Made by a program: the position numbers and the translations under genes
Assembly (NCBI GenBank): GCA_035235625.1
Contig: CP141142.1
Location: forward strand, 26,546,995-26,610,994
DNA from: Saururus chinensis
Taxonomy: Eukaryota > Streptophyta > Magnoliopsida > Piperales > Saururaceae
Length of the DNA: 64,000 nucleotides
Direction of reading: 5' to 3'
Notes under the pieces: generated by a model
What the model was told of the DNA's origin: nothing
Databases searched by the model: none
Seen by the model: the letters and a program-made list of their open reading frames with translations, nothing else
In this document: positions 1 through 10,745 of the stretch, one piece after another
Numbering within the stretch: the first letter of the stretch is position 1
Layout: every line of letters starts with the position of its first letter

Positions 1-1005
1 CACTATCTAACAATAGATCGTGTTATCTATCACATGGCCTAACTTGAGTTTGTGATATCAATAACATGACCTAATTGGAGTGTGTGTTGTCTGAAACACG
101 ACCCAAATGGCTTTCATGTTATCGTTAACACGACCTAACTTGAGTGTGTGGTATGCGAAAATGACCTACTAGAGTGCATGTTGTTGATAGCACGATCTAT
201 TAGTCAATTACACGAACTAACTGTCGTGGGTGCTGCGATAATTCAGATGAAATGTAATTTGTGTTGTTTCTAACATGATCTATAGATCAATTATACTTAT
301 TAATGGGAGTTCATGTTATCTATCACATGCCCTAACTTAAGTTCGTGTTATCCACAAAACGACCTAACTAGTGTTCGTGTTGTTCGAAACATGACTGAAC
401 AATAGATCGTGTTATATATATCATGACCTATCTTTATTTCATGTTATTGATAACACAACCTAACTGGAGTTCGTGTTGTTTGAATCACAACCTAAATGGC
501 ATTCATGTTAACGATAGCACAACATAACTTGAGAGTGTGTTATTCAAAACATGACCTAACTCGAGTTCATGTTGCTTATAACATCATCTGTTGGTTGGTT
601 AATTACACGACCTAGCATGAGTGCATGTTGTGTTAATTCAGATGAAACATAATCTGTGTTGTCGCTATGACAATTTGTAGATCAATTATACTTTTTAACT
701 GGAGTTCATGTTATCTATCACACGCCCTAAAAGGAGTTCGTGTTATCATCACACGACCGAATTGGTGTGTAGGTTGTCTGAAACACAACCTAACATTAGT
801 TCATGTTATCAATCACACGACCTAACTTAAGTTTGTGTTATCAATAACACAACCTAACTAGATGTGTGTTATCTGAAACACGACCTAATGGGCATTCGTG
901 TTATTGTTAACACAACCTAACTTGAGTGTGTGCTGTTGATAACACGATATGTTGATCAATTACATGACCTAACTTCAGTGAGTGTTGTGCTAATTCAGAT
1001 GATGT
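1..1005. repeat. Degenerate palindromic minisatellite array, left flank of a protease-bearing transposon
   Basis: The stretch is built of roughly 43-bp degenerate units centred on the near-palindrome CGTGTTATC-n-GATAACACGACCTAACT. A longer higher-order unit is visible: the word ATTCAGATGA recurs at 241, 636 and 993, giving spacings of 395 and 357 bp. The segments at about 277-335 and 670-730 are close copies of each other. Similar motifs return on the other side of the protease relic (1725-2035). Short repeats in both orientations near the ends are typical of CACTA and some Mutator-like elements, so these are probably subterminal repeats. I did not find the terminal inverted repeats; the left end may lie outside the window. 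Confidence 0.7.
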
Positions 1006-1057
1006 GTTACGAATTACACGATAAACAAACGTATTCCATTGAATATATCAAGAATTT

Positions 1058-1690
1058 GTTTGTTACCACTTGTACATTGCAAGAGAGATGAAAATTAAAA
1101 CATAATAAGAACTCATGTGAAGAAGCATTGAACTTCTTCTTAATTTCCCCACAAAGAATTACTGCAAATATCTGCAACTTGATCAACATAGTAATCTCTG
1201 ATTGGGTAAAATTTGGTTGGTAGACTCCTACAGCCAGCTTCGCTACATAGTACATCAGGAAGACCCCGCATTCTTCATTTGTTTCTTGATAGGGACATTT
1301 TTTTATTTTGGTTATAGGCCACTTTGTCACACCTTTATCCTTAGGGTCTTCTCCATTGCTATGGCAACATGGAGTCCAACATTGTCGACGTCCACAAAGT
1401 AGTAATTGTGGTCACGCTTTAGTAAATTATACCCACCTGAACCTCTTCTCCATGCATCAAGCAATGAGAAAAAGGAAATGACCAGTGATGTAGATCAGAA
1501 TGAAGGCACTTTCGGTGTTTACATTAAGCCGCTTCATCAAGTTGTTAATGATTTTGGGATGCAACTCCACTTTGTCATCTTGCGTCCCTACGTTGTAGTA
1601 GTACTGGATGACAAATTTTCCGAAGAAGCAGTTTGGATATATAGTGGGATATCTCAAATTTAATTCATCAAGTAACTCGCAGAATATGTC
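1058..1690 (-). pseudogene. Ulp1-type (C48) cysteine protease relic of a DNA transposon
   Basis: Minus-strand translations give a patchwork resembling the C-terminal half of plant Ulp1/SENP-like proteases carried by CACTA and Mutator-like transposons. The best piece contains CPYQETNEECGVF, which matches the family's Q...(D/E)CGVF oxyanion-hole glutamine and catalytic cysteine; the cysteine codon is at 1268-1270 and the glutamine codon at 1286-1288. An upstream piece reads ELLDELNLRYPTIYPNCFFG and continues to about 1457. Between them a segment reading NYYFVDVDNVGLHVAME lies in another frame, so the gene is interrupted by at least one frameshift and several stops. Ulp1 proteases remove SUMO-like modifiers; their role in transposons is not well established. 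Repeat arrays on both sides support a mobile-element origin. A decayed host SUMO protease is less likely. Confidence 0.55.
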
Positions 1691-1724
1691 TATAACCTAA
1701 AATCATCAACAAAATATTATTGTG

Positions 1725-2040
1725 TAAGTGATAACACAACAAATGATAAGTTTTATAAAAACAAACACGATACTCTAACCCAATGTTAATCTAAGACACT
1801 GCCATTCCGTTTATTGTGTTATCAATAATACTATTTTAGCAACATGATACGTCCTTTCAAGAACACAATATTCACGTGAATTCACATGCCATGTTATTGA
1901 AACCACAACATTTGCAATTTTGTGTTATCAATATCACGAACTCGGGTTACTTGCATCGCACGAATTCACATATCGTGTTATTTAAAACGCAATATGTAAA
2001 CATTCGTGTCATTGATAAGATAACACGGAAAAAAACATAA
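1725..2040. repeat. Right-hand palindromic repeats of the same element
   Basis: Copies of the GTGTTATC / GATAACAC motif reappear here in both orientations, for example around 1810-1830, 1890-1900, 1925-1940, 1975-1985 and 2005-2025. They are sparser and more decayed than in the array at 1-1005. They mirror that array about the protease relic and probably form the other end of the same transposon. The segment stops just before the EF-hand duplication at about 2058. Confidence 0.5.
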
Positions 2041-3005
2041 ACTAATTTTTACCTCAATTTTTTGTTTCCTAACTGCCCGAGCTTTTGTAAACATGGATAA
2101 CTTACAATCAACTCCCAATTTGGCAGTGGTCTTTTAGGTTTCTCTTTTCTTGTGGTTACATTCAAAACCCAGATCCAACCCAGTCCACATGGAACCAACT
2201 AGAGATTGACTGAGGTCGGGTCCCATCTCTGGCTAGAAAGAAAAAATTACATGAGTAAACCTCAGGTCGGGTCAAATCTAGCAAATAAAAAACTCAAAGA
2301 AACAACCCGAATTCCTAATTAATTCACAATATCATATACAAATCAGGTTGTATAGTTTTATGTGATTTTATATAGATTAAACCGATTCAATATATTATTA
2401 ATTTGGTTTGAATTATTAGAACTAACCCTAGCCAAGATAGAATACCAGTTCTTATTTTGGTTCTCTAGTTCTTTGGTTTCTATCTCGGGTTGGGCGGGGT
2501 GAACCCAACATGAGATGCAACCTTTTACTTTTCCATTTGTTCAACAATCATTTGAAATAAAAAAAACTAACTAATGACAATTAATATGGCCGCATCTTGA
2601 CCTAATATCTCCCCCGAAGTGAGCCCACATATCATGTACTTTGAGCAGAAAAGGGGGTGGGTCCTCTTCTCCGCTGATGCGAATACCAACACTGGCCTTT
2701 TTAATTGAATCGACAATCAACCAATATCTATTGCTGACTTGGGAAGGGATTTTGTGGTAGGCTGATACCGATTAAAAATATTCCTCCTCCCATGTGTATG
2801 ATTTCTAATTTTGTCAACAATGTAGAGAGTTCCCTACAAAGTCTTTTTGTTTTGCTTTGTGGCGAGTTCAGTACTTATCAAACTGTGCTCAATATTAATT
2901 TATTTAAACTGTTTTAGTTTACATAAATAAATCAGGCCATTACCATACAGGGACCGAATGGGACCGAACAACTGCAAAAATTCATCATAAGGCTCATAAT
3001 ACAAG

Positions 3006-3419
3006 TTACGCGACAGGTCTGGCAGTTTCACGTTCCACTGCTTGCTTCAAGAAGCTGCCCTCTTCAAGCACCATCTGAACGGGCAAGAAGCCCAGCCCGT
3101 CCGCCATGGCCAGCAACATCTGCTTCATCTCTGCCCTGAACTCTTCGAGATCAACCTCCCCGCTGGAGTCGTGGTCGAACTGAGCAAAGAGGTCGTCATA
3201 GACCGGACGCAGCTCATCCGGCCTTACGGCCACGTCCAAACCGAAGTGCTTCTCCAAGACCCTGAGGCACCTGAGCTCGTTCATGAGCTCTGAATACGAC
3301 AACTGCCCGTCGTCGTTAGCGTCCAGCCGGTGGAAGAGGACATCCACCGATTTGTTGAAGACGCTGTCGTCCTCCACGAAGTTGCGGATGGTGGCACCGT
3401 CCAACACCTCCACGCTCAT
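3006..3419 (-). CDS. Small two-EF-hand calcium-binding protein, copy 1
   Basis: An intronless 137-residue protein starting MSVEVLDGATIRNFVEDD. It matches the plant family of small calcium-binding EF-hand proteins that begin this way. Two canonical 12-residue EF loops are visible: residues 33-44 (D-x-N-x-D-G...E) and 82-93 (D-x-D-x-S-G...E), each with the position-6 glycine and position-12 glutamate needed for Ca2+ binding. No signal peptide or membrane segment is seen, so it is probably a soluble Ca2+ sensor. The ATG at 3417-3419 is the only in-frame ATG at this end; the codons just upstream (TTG, TTG, AGG) are leader. A TATA box lies about 125 bp upstream. Compared with copy 2 it differs at six residues (V20, V27, H30, D76, T132, P135 here), none at a calcium-coordinating position. 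The specific partner is unknown. Confidence 0.88.
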   Translation of the reverse strand: MSVEVLDGATIRNFVEDDSVFNKSVDVLFHRLDANDDGQLSYSELMNELRCLRVLEKHFGLDVAVRPDELRPVYDDLFAQFDHDSSGEVDLEEFRAEMKQMLLAMADGLGFLPVQMVLEEGSFLKQAVERETARPVA

Positions 3420-3543
3420 CCTCAACAAATTGACAAGTACAACGGCGACGAGACAGACGCAGTGGGAAACTGAAGGAAACGAAAAAGCTCTGGTGCGATA
3501 TCTTTCTTTTCTTGGTGTAATGCGGTCGTATTCAAGGGGATTT

Positions 3544-3553
3544 GTATTTATAG
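3544..3553 (-). promoter_or_regulatory. TATA box of EF-hand gene 1
   Basis: CTATAAATAC on the minus strand, about 125 bp upstream of the ATG. The same box at the same distance occurs in copy 2 and, slightly further away, in copy 3. That conservation supports it as the core promoter. Confidence 0.75.
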
Positions 3554-3935
3554 CTGGAAGCTGCCACGGACCAAGTTTGTCATTTCAACCGACGCCGTAA
3601 TTTTCTATATTAGATACTGAAACCACATCGCCCAACCCACTTGAGAAGTCAAAAACTATTTCTCAAGTTCACAGACTATCTCCGAAGGAGCAACCGACCA
3701 AGTTGACTAAAGAATTCCAAACACGGGAGCAAATTTCCTCGCTTCTGTGCCTCTTTATTGCGGCCATCGTTTTCCTGTGGGCTGACCGTAACAGTCAGTC
3801 CGTAGACACGGAGAGGAAAGGCATCTTTTCTTCGTTGAACCTTAGGTTTTAGTAGGTTGGATGTGATTTGGGGGACACATATAAACGTGTTTTTACTATA
3901 ATTGTTTTATATATTTGGGAATGTTAGTTTTATAT

Positions 3936-4053
3936 AGAGAAAGTTATTTGAATAATAAATAAAAAAATATTTATTAATTTAGACTATTTTTAAAAATATT
4001 TTTTAAAGTGGTATTTTTTTTGCCACGAAAGTAGCTGGTGTCTGCGTACCTAG
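3936..4053. other. AT-rich spacer before family A element 1
   Basis: An AT-rich stretch with no feature I recognise. Its last bases, CCTAG, form the left side of the imperfect target duplication of the element beginning at 4054. Confidence 0.5.
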
Positions 4054-4640
4054 TGTCATGCCCCGATACTGCCTGACCCGAGTCGAATCCGGTCCAAAGG
4101 CCAGACCAATACACAGGGGCGACAGATTGAAAAACAATTGAGAAAAATAGCGAAAGACTTATGCTCTAACCACGGGCGATCTAATTTACAGAGTTTACGT
4201 ACTACTTTGAGCAAAAGTAAATAAGTAAAACCAAAAGAGTTAAACTCTGAATTAAACTATAAGCTCAAACCCACATACTATTAATTCATAGTCACACACT
4301 TGGCTCCAAAATAAGGTTTCAAGTGAAAACTAAAGACATAGTATATCACAAATCTAAAACAAAGATCAATTCACAAGGTCCTAACATCAAAACATGATAA
4401 ACGAAGAGACATGCAAAACTAGGAGCCTCCACGACTACTCCTAAGCTTTCTCTGACCTTTCCTCATATAGAGGATCATGTCTATTTGCATGTCACGCCAC
4501 ACAGCCCCAAAACAAAACAAGAAAGTGGAATGAGTATAAAAACTCAATAATGGTTTTAAATATAACTATAATGATCAGAAAACACGACGACATAGCCATG
4601 AAGCAATGCAGACCTAAGCATGACATGCTATACCACGTTC

Positions 4641-5130
4641 TGATCATACATTTATATCATATAAACCTGCATAATAGTGTCTTAAGCACACCATTTCTGA
4701 TCATGCATTTATTTCACATAAACCTGCATAATAGTGTCTTAATCACACTATTTCTGATCATGCATTCATATCACATAAACTTACATAATAGTATCTCAAT
4801 TACACCATTTCTGCTCATGCATTCATTTCACATAAACTTGTATAATAGTGTCTAAATCACACCATTTTTTATTATGCATTCATATCACATAAACCTGCAT
4901 AATAGTGTCTAAATTACATCATTTCTGATCATGCATTCATTTCACATAAACATGCATAATATTGTCTCAATCAAACCATTTCTGATTATGCATTCATATC
5001 ACATAAACCTGCACAATAGTGTCTCAATCACACCATTTGTGATCATGCATTCATTTCACATAAACCTGCATAATAGTGTCTCAATCACACCATTTCTGAT
5101 CATGCATTCATTTCACATAAACTACATTCA
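4641..5130. repeat. 57-bp tandem array inside family A element 1
   Basis: About nine units of 57 bp, with landmark TGATCATGCATT recurring at 4641, 4698, 4755, 4812, 4869, 4926, 4983, 5040 and 5097. Units alternate between ...TATCACATAAAC and ...TTTCACATAAAC for eight copies, so the amplified unit was probably a 114-bp dimer. The period is a multiple of three, so long open frames arise with a repeated MHSFHINLHNSV-like peptide. I regard those as a by-product. Confidence 0.9.
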
Positions 5131-6409
5131 TCGTACACGACAAATGTGTCAAACACATGATACACAATCATGCATAGCATTCATAATAGACATGCATCAA
5201 TACAAATGATATATGCCTCTATCAAGGAGTAAACACAAGCATTGCCACATAGGCAAGACACGGTCAAGGCAACGAAGGCGAGACACGATCAAATTTCCAC
5301 ACAGGAAATGAAAAAGAGTCGGGGTTGTTAATCCCTAAAGCTACTTGCCCTAGACGATCCTAGCCAAGGATGTCTCATTCTCACACAGAGAATCTAGAGC
5401 AGGGGTGTTCACCCAGGGACATCTCCTACGGAGGGGAGAGCCCGAATTCCCACAAGGAACCCTAGAACAAGTGGTAGCAGGTGCACACGGCATACCACTC
5501 TGGGTTCTAAGGGTCCAAATGACACTCATAATAATAATCTCAAATCCGTGAGACAAGTACACAACTCGTCCCTACATAATTCTATTTCTCTAGACTCAAC
5601 CCGGGGAGTATATACGTTAAAAACAAGAACTTAAATCGAAAACATATCCTTTCGGACTAAGTTTTGATTAATTCATCGAGCTATTAATCCGGCACGCAAT
5701 CTCAAGCTTTGCATACAATCAATTAATTCCAGTTAAACATCGGTAAAACTTCGTTCATGAATACCGATCTATGATGCATGATAACATGATACATCCGTGA
5801 GCAAGACCTACATAGGTTCCAACATATGAAACATGGTCCTAATCAGTCCCCTCATGCATCATAATCAAGGCATAATTAGCGATAATTTCATAGTAGATTC
5901 CCCATACATGTATGTTCATGCATATCTTAAGCATACAATCAATGTTTGATATAAACTCATAAGGCAACCTATGCATGCTTAACACATTTAAAATAATGAA
6001 TTCTAACTTAAATAAAAAAAATTCACCTAAAACTTAAATCCATCAATGTAGAATCGAATGCTCATTCCCACAAGTATTATTTTCCATACAATAAGCCACA
6101 ACTTAATCACATTAATTTCCCACAAACCATTCATATTATAAGAGAACACATTTCACTATTTGCTATATGGCATCCCTACTTGAAGCACATTCTAATCACA
6201 AGAATTCCAACATTTCAAGTTCCAACGTACTTCAATATCAATATGTATGATTATCAACACAATATGACACCTAAACATAATCCATACACTTTCATCATCA
6301 ATTCCACACCTCCAGTAGTCCAATTCAACATAATACACTTTCCATAACCATTAGAAACGTTAAATTAAGTAAAAATATTAAAATGAACATAAATTCAAAA
6401 ATAGGAAAA

Positions 6410-6530
6410 CTGTAGTGTAGCCGTTCAAACGCCTTACAAGGCCGTTCAATCGGCTATACAGGAAATCTATCAAAAATACAGTGTTGCCAATCGATCGCCC
6501 TAGTAGGACGTTTGATCGCCAACATAACAA
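6410..6530. other. GATCGATC-rich module in family A element 1
   Basis: A short GC-richer patch with paired near-palindromes related to GCCGTTCAATCGGC and CCAATCGATCGCCC. It lies about 700-780 bp downstream of the minus-strand TATA box. An equivalent module lies at the same relative place in the other two family A copies (18395-18510 and 21055-21165). Confidence 0.55.
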
Positions 6531-7639
6531 TTTTGACCTTCTTCTTCATTTCAAATTTCAAAACCAAGACTCCATCAAAACAACTTAAAACCTTTATCTA
6601 TATACCCAAACACCATTAAAACTTCATCAAACTTTTTAGAATGTTAATCTACACTATTTAAAGATAAAACCCTAAGAAATTGGAACAAGAAATTAACATT
6701 TACTAATCCCACCATTAAAGCACTAAATCAAACAAATTCATTCCAAATAAACCATAAAAATCATGATTTTACCATAAGAAAACTGAGATTTGAAGACCCA
6801 TTACCTTGTCACTTGTTTAGATTCGGATTTGACCTTCAACTTTCTTGGAAACCTTCCAAAAATATAGTGCCTAAGTTAAACTTCTTTAAAAATCGATTTA
6901 ACATTGAAACCCTTGAAGAAATCTTAGATCTAGGGTTTATTAAGCATAAAAAATGAATTTTGATAAGTAGGGTTTGAAGTAAGAGAGTAAATCAGTGACT
7001 TTGATACTTGAAATTGAATCAAATCAAAGGAGAAATGATGGATTAAGAATAGATTAGGAGAAGATCTAGGGTTTAAGCTTAATTAAGGAAGAACATACCT
7101 TAATCTCTTCTAATATGGGCCTAATTGGGGAACTAGGCCTCAATCACCTCCTCCCAGCCTATTCCCAAAATGGAATAGCTCAGCCCTTTTCCTTTTATAG
7201 TAGGGTTTAGGGTACACTTAATGAACTAATGGGGTGTAAATAGAATTTTTGGCTAAAAATGGGTATTTTACAAATTTGAGCACTAATTAGATCTGAGAAA
7301 ATTCTGAAAATTTTTGTATGAGCTTAAGTTGATGTTTGAGGCATTTTGGTCCAAAAACCCTAATTTTGTCGCTGGGGCCCATAGAGGGGTCCCGCCAAAC
7401 ATTAAATTTTCAAAAAAATTAATAAAAATTAGAAAAATCCCAAAAATTCAGAATTGACTAAAAACTATTTAAAACTCATAAATGTAGAGTTAGTTTTGTT
7501 TAAAACCTTTAGAAACCCCATTTATTTTTGAAAACTACCAAATTTGATTAGAAAATGCTTAAACCACACAATAATCGATAAATGACATTAAAATAAACCA
7601 GTTCAAAATGAGAGTCCTTACAGCTAGTTTTTAAAATTT

Positions 7640-7795
7640 TTAGATAATTTCGTCATTTAGAAGGACGACAACAGGTTTAAGTTGATTTCGTCCTTCTAAA
7701 CAACAAAACCCATTTAATGTTTTAAAAAGGCTTGACCCAATTTTGTTCTTTAAAAGGACAAAATCAACTTAAAGACGATTTTGTCCTTATGAAAT
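7640..7795. repeat. Fold-back repeat (AAGGACGA / TCGTCCTT)
   Basis: Two overlapping inverted repeats: TTTAGAAGGACGA pairs with TCGTCCTTCTAAA around an approximately 20-bp loop, and AAAAGGACAAAATC pairs with GATTTTGTCCTT. Such GTCCTT-type short inverted repeats resemble subterminal sequence of a CACTA-like element. The sequence from 7796 to 8008 shows nothing further that I recognise. Confidence 0.5.
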
Positions 7796-8684
7796 TGCAA
7801 ATTAATTTTTAGCTGGTTTGTATGGACTCTATTGCAAACCAGACTACTCTTTTTTTTTGTTGTTTCAACTCCCATAAACCGGTTGCCATTACTGTAGACC
7901 CGGGTCCCGGTTCTTCAATATTTTTTGTTACTTATCACTTACTATGTCTCAGTTATTATCAGCTGATTTCTTTGTAAAAAAAAAAAAACGAATTGATGCT
8001 CTAAGGTTCACTACAACAAAACTAACTAGTAGCGACACTTTTAAGTGTCACTAATAATACTATAAACGTCGCTAATATGTATTCGTGACGTATAAAAAAT
8101 GTCGCTAAATACGTCGATAAAACTGCCGTCGCTATTGCATATTAGCGACGCACAATATCAAACGTCGCTAAAAGTACTTATTAGCGATGTATAATAAACG
8201 TCGCTATTAATATAATATTAGCGACGCTTTGTATTAAGCGTCGCTAATAATATAGTATTGGCGACGTTTAGTAAACATCACTAATAAAAAATATTTTTTT
8301 TATTTTTTTTGTTAAAATTTAATTTTTTTAATTTTTTAAAAATATAATTTAAAAACTTGTATTAGCGACGTTTATGTAAATGTCTCTAATGTATATATAA
8401 TTATTGAAATAAATAAAAAAAATAAATTTTATTACAATTAACGACGTTTATAAATATGTCGCTAAAAGTATTAAAAAAATTAAAAATCTCTATTAGCGAC
8501 GCTCCTGTCGCTAAAACAATTAAATGAAAAAAAAAACCAAACCGGGTCAATACCCGGTTTGGAAGCTGACCCGCATCGCGGGTCACCTGCACCCAGCGCA
8601 CGCGGGTCAGCTACACCCGCGTCACTGGTTAGATTCACCCAGCGCGCGGAGCAGGGCAGAGCAGGACGGTGGGCGCCGGGCAGG

Positions 8685-8935
8685 ACAGTGGGCGCCGGGT
8701 GGGACGGCATGCGCGGGGAGCAAGGCGTGTTGTGGTGCTCGGGCCCTGCTCACTGGCACGAGGTAGGACGGCGGCTCGGGCAGGACGGTGGGTGCGGGGT
8801 GGGCCGGCATGCGCGTGGGGCAGGGTGGGGTGTGGTGCTCGGGCCCTGCTCACCGGCAGGAGGTAGGACGGCGGCTCAGGTGGGACAGTGGGCGCGGGGC
8901 GGGCCGGCATGCGATGGGCGGGACGGCGGGTGCGG
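8685..8935. repeat. 100-bp GC-rich tandem repeat in CACTA 1
   Basis: About two and a half units with a 100-bp period; the word TGTGGTGCTCGGGCCCTG occurs at 8731 and 8831. The GC-rich units hold open frames on both strands, which I treat as by-products. Confidence 0.85.
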
Positions 8936-8952
8936 CGTGGGCTCCTTCTTCC

Positions 8953-9527
8953 TTGGAGTCTTTAACCCGCTAGGACTCTCTACCTCTTTAAAATCCTAGT
9001 TCTTTTAAGACTTCTAATTCCTAGTACGTTTAGGACTCCTAACTCCTAGCACATTTAGGACTCCTAATACCTAACATGATTAGGTCATCCAACTCCAAGT
9101 ACGAGTAGGATATATAACTCCAAGCATGAGTAGGACATCTAACTCTAAGTACGAGTAACTCTAAGCACGAGTAGGACATCCAACTCCAAGAACGAGTAGA
9201 ACATCCAACTCTAAGCACGAGTAGGATATCTAACTCTAAGCATGAGTAGGACATCCAACTCCAAACACGAGTAGGGCATCTAATTCGGGTAAACGGGCCC
9301 TATGCAATAAGCTTAACTTCGAACAATTGTATCTCCCTCATCTGAACTCCGATTCACACGTTCTTAGTGGCATTTTGAAGCTCTTTCTGTTTATTTTCTA
9401 ATAAAATTAGTTTTATCCACAAATTCTATATAGGGAGGTAGTTATTTTACTAAGAATGTCAATAGGTTAAACACCCTATTTTCCACATATTTAATTTTTG
9501 AAACATAGGAGAATTAGGGATATTACA
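8953..9527. mobile_element. Small LTR-like insertion inside CACTA 1
   Basis: A 575-bp segment flanked by identical CTTCC pentamers (8948-8952 and 9528-9532). It begins TTGGAGTC and ends GATATTACA, so its ends are close to TG...CA. Its right half (9285-9527) reads like plant LTR sequence. It looks like a solo LTR or small non-autonomous LTR element that landed in the CACTA interior, so it is younger than CACTA 1. Its left half is a 25-bp tandem array. Confidence 0.45.
9000..9284. repeat. 25-bp tandem array
   Basis: About eleven degenerate 25-bp units of the form CTAACTCCAAGCATGAGTAGGACAT. They grade from a CTCCTAGTACGTTTAGGA variant on the left to the CACGAGTAGGACATC variant on the right. Confidence 0.9.
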
Positions 9528-10020
9528 CTTCCCTCCCCTATCCCCTCTCTCTTCCCTCCCCTATACTAATAGCGACGGGGCGGAAAGCGGCGGAGCGGCA
9601 GGGCGGAGTGGCTGTGCGACGGCGGAGGCCAACAGGGCAGTACTTACGAAGGGGGGAGGGGCCGGAAGAAGGGCGATCGGGAGGGGGACAGAGGCGGAGG
9701 ACAGTGGGCAAAGGCTAAGGGGGGCGACGGCACGGCAGTGTGGCGGAGGCGACGGCGCGGCAGCGCAGCGATCTGGCGGTGCGACAAGGGCTACGTGGCG
9801 GTGGGCAGTGGGAGATGGGTGAAGGGTGAAATGCGAAGGACGAGGCTGGTGGGGGATTTATACAGCACAGGGAAATTTCGCCCGACCACGAAATTTCCCC
9901 GCGCAGGTATTTTTTGGTTTTTATTAGAAAAACTTTAATTATTAGCTACGGTCACTAGGACCGTATGTCGCTATATATATACTTTTAGCGACGTTTACTC
10001 AAATCCGTTGCTACAATAAA

Positions 10021-10745
10021 TTTCTCTCTCTTCCCCCTCTCTCTAACCTCTCTCTCTCTGCCCTCTCTCTATCCCCTCTCTCTACCCTCTCTCTCTACCC
10101 CCTCTCTCTAACCTCTCTCTCTGCCCTCTATCTCCTCTCTCTCTAACCCCTCTCTCTCTACCCTCTCTCCTCTCTCTCTCTGTAACCCCTCTCTCTGTGA
10201 CCCCTCTCTCTCCACCCTTTCTCTCTCCTCTCTCTCTCTTCCCTCCCCCTCTCTCTTCAATTTTTTTAATTTTTTTGAGATTTTTTTATTTTTTAAATAA
10301 AAAAATTAAATTTTTTTTAAAAAAAACCAACAATATAAAATCACTCTTCCTCTCTCCCCCCTCTTCTCTCTCCCTCCTCTCCTCTGTCCCTCCTCTCTCC
10401 TCCCTCCCCTCTCTGTCTCTCTCCCTCTCCTCTCTTTCCCCCTCCTCTCCCTCCTCCCTCTCTCTCTTCCCTCCCCCTCTCCTCTCCTCTCTCTCTCCCC
10501 TCCCCTCTCTCTCCACCATTTCTCTCTCCTCTCTCTCTCCCCTCCCCCTCTCTCTCTCTCCCCTCTCTCTCTCTTCCCTCCCCTCTCTCTCCCCTCTCTC
10601 TCTCTTCCCTCCCCCTCTCCTCTCTCTCTTCCCGCCCCCCTCTCTCTCTCCACCCTTTCTCTCTCCTCTCTCTCTCTCTTCCCTCTCCTCTCTCTCTTTC
10701 GTCCCCTCTCTCTTTTCCCTCTCCTATCTACCTACACACTATCTT
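10021..10745. repeat. CT-rich low-complexity tracts in CACTA 1
   Basis: Two long pyrimidine tracts, 10021-10258 and 10340-10740, of TCTCTC/CCCTCTCT type, separated by an AT-rich spacer. The long open frames here encode only Ser/Leu/Pro or Arg/Glu/Gly runs and are not genes. Confidence 0.95.

Larger units (their letters stand above)
2058..3935. repeat. Segmental duplication, copy 1 (contains EF-hand gene 1)
   Basis: This stretch aligns by eye almost end to end with 12369-14282. The shared sequence starts at TTTCCTAACTGCCCGAGC (about 2065 and 12377) and ends at GTTAGTTTTATATA (about 3935 and 14282). It covers the 3' flank, coding region, promoter and about 380 bp upstream of the EF-hand gene. 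The copies lie about 10.3 kb apart in the same orientation. The intervening DNA is largely transposons, so they may originally have been adjacent. The 3' flank (2058-3005) contains no other recognisable gene. Confidence 0.88.
4054..7622 (-). mobile_element. Family A element 1: solo-LTR-like retroelement remnant
   Basis: A 3.57-kb unit bounded on the plus strand by TGTCATGCCCCG and GAGTCCTTACA, i.e. TGTAAGGACTC...GGGGCATGACA on the minus strand, the TG...CA ends of an LTR. The flanks are CCTAG and GCTAG, an imperfect 5-bp target duplication. A minus-strand TATA box (CTATAAAAGG, 7191-7200) fits an LTR promoter read on this strand. I see no gag or pol coding, so it is best read as a large solo LTR, in the size range known for Tat/Ogre-type Ty3/gypsy elements. 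Two further copies occur at 16162-19609 and, split, at 15461-22221. Divergence between copies and the imperfect target duplication suggest an old insertion. A non-coding element of another kind is the alternative. Confidence 0.65.

Noticed and set aside
3420-3428. Start of EF-hand genes three codons upstream (TTG)
   Set aside because: The upstream codon is TTG, not ATG; the ATG giving MSVEVLD matches the family start in all three copies.
3042-3600. Plus-strand open frames opposite EF-hand gene 1 (and the same opposite gene 2)
   Set aside because: They are antisense shadows of the EF-hand coding sequence, with no family match.
4641-5130. CRISPR-like array of regular direct repeats
   Set aside because: The units are contiguous 57-bp satellite repeats without unique spacers, in a plant nuclear retroelement.
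4550-5209. Open frames encoding a repeated MHSFHINLHNSV-like peptide
   Set aside because: They follow from a 57-bp (multiple of three) tandem array in a non-coding LTR-like element; there is no homologous frame in the sister element.
8559-8999. 146-codon GC-rich open frame and its antisense frames
   Set aside because: They are produced by the 100-bp GC-rich tandem repeat of CACTA 1, with frames open on both strands and no domain.
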